64,000 nucleotides of DNA from Neolewinella aquimaris (GTDB lineage: Bacteria; Bacteroidota; Bacteroidia; Chitinophagales; Saprospiraceae): positions 1 to 64,000 of the forward strand of contig NZ_JACIFF010000006.1 of assembly GCF_014197245.1 (NCBI RefSeq), read 5' to 3'. Made by a program: the position numbers and the translations under genes. Below, in pieces: positions 53,979 to 61,869 of this stretch. Positions within the stretch are counted from its first letter, which is position 1, and each line of letters opens with the position of its first letter. The notes under the pieces are model-generated. The model was not told where the DNA came from. It did not search any database and was given only the letters and a program-made list of their open reading frames with translations.

Positions 53979-55382
53979 TTACCGCCAACCACCCCCCAGC
54001 GCTCCGTACAGATCCACGATGGCCTGTAGCCGGTTGTTCTTCGCATTTACCAGGTCGAGGCTGGTGCCCAGAGCATTCTCCCGCGCCCGCAGTACCTCGA
54101 GGTAATTAGCGTAACCGTTAGCCAGAAGCTCCTCGGAATACGCGGTGGCGAGATCGTATGCCTCTAATTCTTGTTGCTTCACCCCGATTTTTTCGTCGGC
54201 GGCCTCGTAGGAGTACAGGGCGTCCGTCACTTCCCTGCCGGCACTGAGTACGGCGGAGCGAAAGTCCAGCACGGCCTGCTCCCGCTGAAGTTGGGATACG
54301 GCGTACTGCGTTTTAATGTTCCGACCGTCGATGAGCGGACGGGTAAGCCCACCCACCAGCGTAGCGAAGAAGGATGTTGGGTTAAAAAAATCGCCCAGGG
54401 TCAGGCTCTGCAGTCCGGCCGTAGCCGATAGGCGAAGCGCGGGATAGAAATCAGCCTTCGCCACGTTGGTCAGCTCGAAGGCTTCGACGAGGGCATACTC
54501 CGTGGCCGCCACGTCGGGACGGTTGGCGAGCAGTTGGGCGGGGACGCCGGTGCGAAGTTCATCGGGAAGAAGCTGGCTCTCCAGGGAGGACCGGGGAAAC
54601 TCCCGGGGATCAGTCCCTAAAAGTAGCGATAGCGTATTCTCCAATAGGTGGGCGCGCAAATTCAGGTCGATCAGGATGGCGCGGGCGGTGTAGATCTGTG
54701 CTTCGGTCTGCTTCACGCCCACTTCGGTGACACTGCCGGCATCTTTAAGGGCCCGGGTGGTTTCGAGGCTGTTCTTCCGGTTGGCGATGGTCCGTTCGGT
54801 GATCCGCCGCTGCTCGTCGACCGCGAGCAGGTCGTAATAAGTAGACGCAATGCTAGCCACCAGGCGACTCTTTACGGCCCGGTGGGCGGCCACGGATTGC
54901 AAATACCGGGCGGCCTGCGCGCGCTGGGAACTCTTGATCCTGTCCCAAATGTCCGCCTCCCACGACAGCGTACCGCTGAGCTGGTACTGATCGAGCGAAC
55001 TGAAAAATCCACCGAACTGACTATTCTTCGAAAGCTGGGAGCGGGTGTACTGTAGCGTTCCGTCGAGGGTGGGCCGGTTGCTCAACCTAACCTGGTCAAC
55101 ATACGCCTGGGCGATGGCAATCTGCCGGACGGCCGTGCGGATGTCGATGTTGCTATCGAGCCCCTCCTGAATATAGGACTGCAGATAAGGATCGGTAAAC
55201 AACTCCCGCCAGGAGACCAGGGCGAGCGATTGGCTGTCCCGTACCAAACTGTCCGTACGGTAGTAGCCGGCCGTAAGCACCTCGGCTTCCGGCCGCGCGT
55301 ACTCCTTAGCGGTGTAACAGGAGGTCAGGAGGATGGGAAAGCTCAGAAGGAGCAGGAACTTCAAATGGGATGTATCGGACAT
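53979..55382 (-). CDS. RND efflux outer-membrane factor, NodT/TolC family
   Basis: The outer-membrane channel of a tripartite efflux pump. The ATG at 55382 gives a lipobox (FPILLTSC), the NodT-type acylation, and 467 residues. It carries the two outer-membrane-efflux repeats with LNRPTLDGTL-like and FYPALRLSATAGLQSLTLGDFF segments and the conserved helical end YEAADEKIGVKQQELEAYDLA. It is the last of three genes in the order adaptor, pump, channel and starts 4 bp after the pump gene stop. Confidence 0.93.
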   Translation of the reverse strand: MSDTSHLKFLLLLSFPILLTSCYTAKEYARPEAEVLTAGYYRTDSLVRDSQSLALVSWRELFTDPYLQSYIQEGLDSNIDIRTAVRQIAIAQAYVDQVRLSNRPTLDGTLQYTRSQLSKNSQFGGFFSSLDQYQLSGTLSWEADIWDRIKSSQRAQAARYLQSVAAHRAVKSRLVASIASTYYDLLAVDEQRRITERTIANRKNSLETTRALKDAGSVTEVGVKQTEAQIYTARAILIDLNLRAHLLENTLSLLLGTDPREFPRSSLESQLLPDELRTGVPAQLLANRPDVAATEYALVEAFELTNVAKADFYPALRLSATAGLQSLTLGDFFNPTSFFATLVGGLTRPLIDGRNIKTQYAVSQLQREQAVLDFRSAVLSAGREVTDALYSYEAADEKIGVKQQELEAYDLATAYSEELLANGYANYLEVLRARENALGTSLDLVNAKNNRLQAIVDLYGALGGGWR

Positions 55383-55386
55383 TGGC

Positions 55387-58300
55387 CTACTCTTCTTCAA
55401 TTTCAACAACAGCTTCGGTGGCGGGAACCGGGAAGGGCGAGCCCATGATCTTCTCCTGTAGCCACTGGAACAAGATGAACAGGATGGGGATCACGAAGAC
55501 GCCCACGATGGTGCCCACCAGGAGCCCGCCGACCGCGCCGGTCCCGATCGATCGGTTGCCCTCCGCACCGACACCGCTGGCCAGGACCAGGGGCGTAAGT
55601 CCGAGGATAAAGGCAAAGGAGGTCATCAGGATGGGGCGTAGTCGGGCCTCCGCTCCGTCGATGGCGGCGTCGACGATCGATTCACCTTGTCGTCGTCGCT
55701 GTACGGCGAATTCGACAATCAGAATGGCATTCTTGGCCAGCAATCCCAGCAACATGATGAGGGCGATCTGGAAGTAAATGTTGTTCTCCAGCCCCATGAG
55801 CTGGGTGGTCATGTAGGCACCGAACACCCCGAGTGGCAGCGACAGCAGTACCGAGAAGGGCGTGAGGTAACTTTCGTACTGGGCCGCCAGCAAGAAGTAC
55901 ACGAATACCAGGGAGAGGAGAAAGATGGTCGTGGTCTGATCGCCCGCGTTCACCTCCTCGCGGGTAAGCCCGGAAAAGGCGGTGGTGTAGTTGGCGGGTA
56001 GGGTAGTGGCCACTTCCTGCACCGCCGCGATGGCATCACCGGAGCTGTAGCCGGGATTGGTGGCCGCCGTGATCTTGGCCGAATTAAAAAGGTTGAAGCG
56101 GGAAACGAACTGCGGACCGTACACCCGCTTCAGCGATACGAAGGCCGTGATCGGGGCCATCTCGCCGTTACCGGTGCGGATGTAGATTTTATCCAGGTCG
56201 GATACGTCTGCGCGATCCTCCGGCAGGGCCTGAATGTATACGCGGTACTGCTTTCCGAAGCGGGAAAAATCGGAGGCAAACAGACTACCGATGTACCCCT
56301 GCAGGGTAGAGAAAATACTACTAATCGACACCCCCGTTTCCTTCGCCAACGCGGTATTTATCTCGAGTTCGTACTGGGGGTAGACGGTATTGAACGACGA
56401 CTGGGCGTACTGAATCTCCGGCCGCTCCGTAAGCTTGGCGATGAAGTCCTGATTCACCCGGTCGAGTTCCTCGAAGCTGCCGCCGGTGCGGTCCAGCAGG
56501 TTCACCTCCGCACCCGCCGCCTGGCCGAAGCCGGGGATGCTCGGTGGTGCGAAGAAGACAATACTCGCCTCCGGAATCGTAGCCGCCGCAGCAAACATCT
56601 TGCCCGTGATGGTCTTGATGGACACCGAATCGGCCGTCCGCTCGTCCCAGTCCCTTAGTCGGATAAAGCCCAGCCCGTAGTTGCTGCCGGCGCCGCCCAG
56701 AAAACTTCGCCCTTCCACCAGCGAGCCCCGCAGGACGCCCGGAATCTTGCTGATCTTTTCGTACAGCTCCACGTTGACTTGGTGGGTACGGTCGATGGAG
56801 GCCCCGGCGGGCAGCTCGACGTTGACGAAGATGATGCCCCGGTCCTCATTCGGGACGAAACCGGTCTTAACCTGGCCGGCCGACCACCAGATGCCGCCGA
56901 CGGCCGCCAGCAGGATGACCACCGTGATCCACTTGTGGCGGAACAAAAAGTGCACCGAACGGCCGTAGCGGTTGACCGTCGCGTCGAAGCCCCGGTTGAA
57001 GGCGGCAAAGAAACGCTGGCTAAATTTTTTCTTATTTACCCCCTCCTTCTGCTCGTGCCCCTTCAGGAAGAGGGCACAGAGGGCCGGGCTCAGCGTAAGC
57101 GCATTCACGGCCGAGATCATAATGGCCACGATCAGGGTAATGCCGAATTGCTGGTAGAAAACACCGGTCGGCCCCTGCACGAAGGTGACGGGGATGAATA
57201 CCGCGGCCATCACCAGAGTGATCGAAATGATGGCGCCGGAAATCTCCTCCATGGCGTGCTCGGTCGCCCTGCGGGGGTCGTTCTCGCCCTCGTCGATCTT
57301 GGCGTGCACGGCTTCTACGACCACGATCGCGTCGTCGACCACGATTCCGATGGCGAGCACCAGGGCGAAAAGCGTCAGCAGGTTGATGGAGTAGCCGAAG
57401 AGGTTGAGGAAAAAGAAGGTGCCGATGATCGATACCGGCACCGCAATGGCGGGGATGAGCGTCGAGCGGAAGTCCTGCAAAAAGATGAACACTACGATGA
57501 AGACGAGCAGAAAGGCCTCGGCCAGGGTCTCGACGACCTTCTCGATGGAGGCATTTAGGAAGTTGTTGGTGTTGTAGGGGACGAAGATCTCAAGCCCGTC
57601 GGGCAGCTCCGCCTCGATCACGTCCAGCCGGAGCTGAATCTCATCGATGATGTCGCGGGCATTAGAGCCCTTGATCTGGAAGATGCCCATGTTCACGGCG
57701 GGGTAGCCCTCGGTCAGGGAGGTGCCGAGGTAGGACTGGGCCCCGAGTTCGATTTCCGCCACGTCGGACAGCCGCAGGTACTCGCCCTCGCCCAGGGCCT
57801 TGATGATGATGTCGCTGTACTGCTGCTCGGTCTTAAAGCGACCGCTGTACTTAATGGTATAGCTAAAGGCCTCTCCGTTATTGTCACCGAGCGATCCGGC
57901 GGCGGCCTCCAGACTCTGCTCGCGCAGGGCGGCGGTGATGTCACTGGGGATGAGCTTGTAGGCGGCCAGCTTATCGGGCTGCAGCCAGATGCGCATGGCG
58001 TAATCCTTGGCACCGAATACGTTTACGTCGCCCACTCCATTGACCCGCTGTAGCTCGGGGATGACGTTGATCTTCAGGTAATTCTGAATAAAGATGTCGT
58101 CGTAGTCCGTGTTCTTGCTGAAGAAGGAGACGAACATCAGGGCACTCGTCTGCTGCTTCTGTACGGTGACGCCCGTCTGGATCACGGCCTGCGGCAGCAG
58201 CGGATTGGCACGGGCCACGCGGTTCTGCACGTTGACCGCGGCGATGTCCTGGTCTACGTTCTGGTCGAAGTAGACGGTGATGGCCGCCGTACCACTATTG

Positions 58301-58548
58301 GTTGCCGTGGAGGTGAGGTAGGTCATGCCCTCCACGCCGTTAATTTGCTCTTCCAGCGGGATGATCACGCTTTCGAGGATGGTTTCGGCATTGGCACCCG
58401 GGTAGCTGGCCGCGACCGTGATCGTAGGTGGCGCGATGTCGGGATACTGAGTGATCGGCAGCTGCGACAAGCCCAGAAATCCCAGGATCAATATGATGAT
58501 GGAGACCACGGTGGAGAGCACCGGGCGGTCGATGAATACCTTTAGCAT
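55387..58548 (-). CDS. RND multidrug efflux pump, AcrB/HAE1 type
   Basis: A 1053-residue inner-membrane proton antiporter. It shows the AcrB layout: MLKVFIDRPVLSTVVSIIIL at the N terminus, QYPDIAPPTITV, the proton-relay pair in IGIVVDDAIVVVEAVHA (membrane helix 4), a large periplasmic loop to about residue 340, the duplicated second half and LLGLLAKNAILIVEF with the conserved lysine in helix 10. It should export hydrophobic drugs, dyes or bile-like compounds; the substrate cannot be read from sequence. Adaptor and channel genes flank it at 18 and 4 bp. Confidence 0.96.
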   Translation of the reverse strand: MLKVFIDRPVLSTVVSIIILILGFLGLSQLPITQYPDIAPPTITVAASYPGANAETILESVIIPLEEQINGVEGMTYLTSTATNSGTAAITVYFDQNVDQDIAAVNVQNRVARANPLLPQAVIQTGVTVQKQQTSALMFVSFFSKNTDYDDIFIQNYLKINVIPELQRVNGVGDVNVFGAKDYAMRIWLQPDKLAAYKLIPSDITAALREQSLEAAAGSLGDNNGEAFSYTIKYSGRFKTEQQYSDIIIKALGEGEYLRLSDVAEIELGAQSYLGTSLTEGYPAVNMGIFQIKGSNARDIIDEIQLRLDVIEAELPDGLEIFVPYNTNNFLNASIEKVVETLAEAFLLVFIVVFIFLQDFRSTLIPAIAVPVSIIGTFFFLNLFGYSINLLTLFALVLAIGIVVDDAIVVVEAVHAKIDEGENDPRRATEHAMEEISGAIISITLVMAAVFIPVTFVQGPTGVFYQQFGITLIVAIMISAVNALTLSPALCALFLKGHEQKEGVNKKKFSQRFFAAFNRGFDATVNRYGRSVHFLFRHKWITVVILLAAVGGIWWSAGQVKTGFVPNEDRGIIFVNVELPAGASIDRTHQVNVELYEKISKIPGVLRGSLVEGRSFLGGAGSNYGLGFIRLRDWDERTADSVSIKTITGKMFAAAATIPEASIVFFAPPSIPGFGQAAGAEVNLLDRTGGSFEELDRVNQDFIAKLTERPEIQYAQSSFNTVYPQYELEINTALAKETGVSISSIFSTLQGYIGSLFASDFSRFGKQYRVYIQALPEDRADVSDLDKIYIRTGNGEMAPITAFVSLKRVYGPQFVSRFNLFNSAKITAATNPGYSSGDAIAAVQEVATTLPANYTTAFSGLTREEVNAGDQTTTIFLLSLVFVYFLLAAQYESYLTPFSVLLSLPLGVFGAYMTTQLMGLENNIYFQIALIMLLGLLAKNAILIVEFAVQRRRQGESIVDAAIDGAEARLRPILMTSFAFILGLTPLVLASGVGAEGNRSIGTGAVGGLLVGTIVGVFVIPILFILFQWLQEKIMGSPFPVPATEAVVEIEEE

Positions 58549-58566
58549 CGTTGGCGGATCTTGGGG

Positions 58567-59694
58567 TTACCGGAAGACGGTAGGAAGTGGTTGGGCGATG
58601 CTATCGAAGGCGGTCTGCACGGGTTTCACCTTGGTTCCTCCCCGGAGCTTGGCAATGCCGGTGGCCACGATGCGGTCGCCCGCGGTCACTCCGGCCGAGA
58701 CGACGAAGAGGTTATCCACTTCCGCGGCAATCGTGATGGGCGCGGATACGGCGGTGCTGTCTCCGTTTACCTTGTATACGTATGTCCTGCCCTGCTGCTC
58801 GTAGGTGGTCGTTTTGGGCACCACGACGGCATCGGTGAAGGTCTGGGGAAGGCGGATGGTGCCGCTGTTGCCGTCGCTGAGCAGGCCGGCCGGATTGTCA
58901 AATACGGCGCGGAATTGTACGGTGCCCGTCTGGTCGTTAACCCGGTTGATTACCGTTTCGATCGTGCCGGATCCCGTATAGGGGCTGCCGTTGCTGAGTA
59001 CCAGGGCAACCGGCGGCAGGTTGTCCACCTTTTGCTCCATGGTTTCGCCGGCGGTCTGCTGGAAGAAGTCGAAGTATTCCCCCTCGTTCATGGAGAAGTA
59101 GGCGTACACCTTACTAATATCGGATACCGTCGTCAGGGGCTCCTGGCTGCTGGGGCTCACCAGGGACCCCTTGCGTAGCCGGATGCGGCCGAGGTAGCCG
59201 TCGATCGGGCTCACGATCCGGCCATAGTTGATGTTTGCGGAGATGCCATCGAGGCCGCTCTCCGCCTGCTGCAGCCGTGCCCGGGCGGTTTCCAACTGCA
59301 CGTTACTGATGATGTTTTTTTCCACCAGGGGCTCCAGCTTATTTACCTCTACCTGGGCCGCGTTGACGTTGGCGCGGGCGGCGGCGGCATCCTGGTTGAG
59401 CGACTGGGTTTCGAGGCGGAAGAGCAACTGACCGCGACGCACCCGCTGGCCCTCATCGACCAGAACTTCGGTGACGTAGCCGGATATTTTCGCCCGTACT
59501 TCGCTGTTGACGATGCCGGTGAGGCGAGCGGGGTATTCCCGCTGCGTCGTTACGGTTTGAGTAGGCACCGTCAGTACCGCGAACGATGGAGGGCCGGGCG
59601 GGGGACCGGCGGGCACCCGGGCGGAATCGTCGGCACACGATACGAGTACCGACCCCGCCACGAGGAGGGGGGCGAAAAGATGCAGGAACTTCAT
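58567..59694 (-). CDS. RND efflux periplasmic adaptor, AcrA family
   Basis: The membrane fusion protein linking pump and channel. The ATG at 59694 gives a lipobox (VAGSVLVSC) and 375 residues; the open frame runs 59 codons further without a signal. It has the lipoyl-like domain (ISGYVTEVLVDEGQRVRRGQ), a helical hairpin (AAAARANVNAAQVEVNKLEPLV), ISPIDGYLGRIRL-like return strands and the C-terminal membrane-proximal domain. No repressor gene of the TetR or MarR type is adjacent. Confidence 0.94.
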   Translation of the reverse strand: MKFLHLFAPLLVAGSVLVSCADDSARVPAGPPPGPPSFAVLTVPTQTVTTQREYPARLTGIVNSEVRAKISGYVTEVLVDEGQRVRRGQLLFRLETQSLNQDAAAARANVNAAQVEVNKLEPLVEKNIISNVQLETARARLQQAESGLDGISANINYGRIVSPIDGYLGRIRLRKGSLVSPSSQEPLTTVSDISKVYAYFSMNEGEYFDFFQQTAGETMEQKVDNLPPVALVLSNGSPYTGSGTIETVINRVNDQTGTVQFRAVFDNPAGLLSDGNSGTIRLPQTFTDAVVVPKTTTYEQQGRTYVYKVNGDSTAVSAPITIAAEVDNLFVVSAGVTAGDRIVATGIAKLRGGTKVKPVQTAFDSIAQPLPTVFR

Positions 59695-60052
59695 ACGGAA
59701 TTCATTCTTCGTCGTGCCCCAATGCTCGGACAGGACGTAATTGCTGGGCGGCGATAAATTGATTCTTCGGGTGGGTCGATCCGGCCCCGTCACATAATGA
59801 GTTGCGCTAACAAGCTGCCGGATTTGAAAGTTGGCTCCTTCCACGCGGACTTTGCTCCCGCGACCCCGCATTCTGAATGTTGTGACACTAGGCTGTTATT
59901 TAGGGCTCCCCGCGTCTAGTCGGCGGGCGAGCCTCGTACCTCGGTCGGCCGACGACTGAAAATGGGTTTTTCCGTTAAACCTTATCTTATGGGTAAGTCG
60001 CCGGTTCTGCGCAGGTAGGCTGTTGCATTTCCTCTCCCTAAACACCCGACGT
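59695..60052. other. Divergent intergenic region
   Basis: 358 bp between the efflux operon (leftward) and the metalloprotease-like gene (rightward). It contains the GC-rich motif TTTGCTCCCGCGACCCCGC at 59851-59869, then an AT-rich part (CCGTTAAACCTTATCTTATGG at 59973 is close to its end). I see no ORF, tRNA or clear operator. Confidence 0.5.
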
Positions 60053-61678
60053 ATGCGATTACTCTGCATCCTACTTATTGTAGGGATCGTCCTCCCGATT
60101 GGTCCGGTGCAAGCCCAGAAACTTCTGCCACCAATCAGCGACCGCCACGGCGGCTGTTACCTGCCACCGGTAGTCAGTGACTATACGTTTTCCCGACCCT
60201 ATACATTCCGGGATGCGGTACGGCCGAAAACCCTCACCTACGACATCAATTACCTTACGGACGGAGATTCACTGAACGGATTCGCCTGCTCGACCTGGCC
60301 CGCCGGGGCAGAGATGGCCTTTGAATACGCTGCCGCAATCTGGTCCGACGCCCTGCAGAACGACAAGATCGTCAACGTGGAAGGCTGCTATACCTCCGAT
60401 CTGACCGGAAATACCCTGGGGTCGGCGGGTGCCAGCCTGCGCGGGATCGGTCCGTTCTTGGGCTATGATGCCGTCGTCTTCCCCCAGGCGATCGTTGAGC
60501 AACTAGTGGATATCGAGTACCCTACGGCCGACATCCGCGTGTACATCAATGCCAACTACTTCGATGATTTTTACTTCGGTACGGACGCCAATCCCCCAAA
60601 CGATCAGATCGATTTTGTGAGCCTGGCCGTGCACGAACTGGGCCACGGGCTCGGTTTTTTCGGCAGCGCCCGGATCGACGACGGAGAGGATGCGTCCGGA
60701 ACCGGTAGCGACGTGGAATGCGACGGCGTGGCCGGCAACGGCTGCCTGGGCTACTTCTTCGATGCCACCGGTGCGGGAGCGGAATACTATCCTGCGGTAT
60801 ATGACCTCTTCGTTGACCGCGGTTCCGATATGGCGGCGCTGACGTCCGTTTCGCCGAATCCGGGTCCTGACCTGGCTACCGCATTTACCGGAGGCAACAC
60901 CGGCCTATTCTTCGACGAGACGAACATCAACGACTTCGATACGGGCACCGAGCAGCTGCAACTCTATACTCCCGGTACCTTTCAACCGGGGAGTTCGTAC
61001 AGTCACTTTAACGACCCTACGGAGGTCATGTACTACGCACTGAGCTACGGCAGTGCAAACCACGATGTAGGCAAAGCGGCACAGGTGATGACCAATATCG
61101 GCTGGCCCGCCGCGGCTGCCGGACTGCCGGTAGAACTGCTGGCCTTCACCGGTGCCCCCGACGATAGGGGCATGAGGCTGGAATGGCAGACGGCCTCCGA
61201 ACGCGACAACGAGGCCTTCGAAGTAGAAGTGAGCCGCAATGAGGCACCGTTCGAGCGCATCGGCCGCCTCCCGGGAAGCGGCACAACGCATACGGAAGTG
61301 GACTATACGTACCTGGATGACTCGCCTTCCCTGGGCGCCAACCACTACCGCCTGCGACAAATCGACTTCGACGGTACGGCTACCTACAGCCCGATCATCA
61401 CGCTACGTTTCGAGGTCGCGGGAACCAGTATCGGCCAGGCTTACCCAAATCCGGTCCGCGCGGACCGGCTTAGCCTGGATTACCGAACGGACGCAACCCG
61501 GCAAGTTGCCATTCAACTGTTCGATTCGGCCGGTCGCCTGCTCCAACGTGTCCGCTACACCGCTGGGCCCGGCAACAACCGCCTCTCCCTGAATCTCGGT
61601 GACTTCCCACCTGGACTGTGTCACCTACAGATTGAAGATGGACGGGAGATCGTACACCAGGTGGTAGCGGTGAAGTGA
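60053..61678 (+). CDS. Type IX-secreted metalloprotease-like protein
   Basis: A 541-residue protein from the ATG at 60053, which gives a signal peptide (LLCILLIVGIVLPIGPVQAQ). The zinc-binding motif HELGHGLGFF begins at His194. In metzincins a third ligand (His or Asp) should stand at the place where a Gly is found here, so the metal site is atypical or is completed elsewhere. A fibronectin-like region follows at about 365-455 and a C-terminal type IX sorting domain (IGQAYPNPVRADRLSLDY to HQVVAVK). It is predicted to reach the cell surface or medium. Confidence 0.85.
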   Translation: MRLLCILLIVGIVLPIGPVQAQKLLPPISDRHGGCYLPPVVSDYTFSRPYTFRDAVRPKTLTYDINYLTDGDSLNGFACSTWPAGAEMAFEYAAAIWSDALQNDKIVNVEGCYTSDLTGNTLGSAGASLRGIGPFLGYDAVVFPQAIVEQLVDIEYPTADIRVYINANYFDDFYFGTDANPPNDQIDFVSLAVHELGHGLGFFGSARIDDGEDASGTGSDVECDGVAGNGCLGYFFDATGAGAEYYPAVYDLFVDRGSDMAALTSVSPNPGPDLATAFTGGNTGLFFDETNINDFDTGTEQLQLYTPGTFQPGSSYSHFNDPTEVMYYALSYGSANHDVGKAAQVMTNIGWPAAAAGLPVELLAFTGAPDDRGMRLEWQTASERDNEAFEVEVSRNEAPFERIGRLPGSGTTHTEVDYTYLDDSPSLGANHYRLRQIDFDGTATYSPIITLRFEVAGTSIGQAYPNPVRADRLSLDYRTDATRQVAIQLFDSAGRLLQRVRYTAGPGNNRLSLNLGDFPPGLCHLQIEDGREIVHQVVAVK

Positions 61679-61869
61679 TGCCCCCCAGTTTGCACCGCAA
61701 CCCTAAATCCGCAAAAATCCGCGACAAAATCTGCCTGAATCTGCGTTGAAAAAACCCTCGCGCAGCGACCCCACCCCAAACCGAAAGCTACTTGAAACCG
61801 AAACCAAACCATCGTCCGGTTGACTTGTTTTAATGTTTGACCACTATTGCAACGCACCTCATTCAGCCG

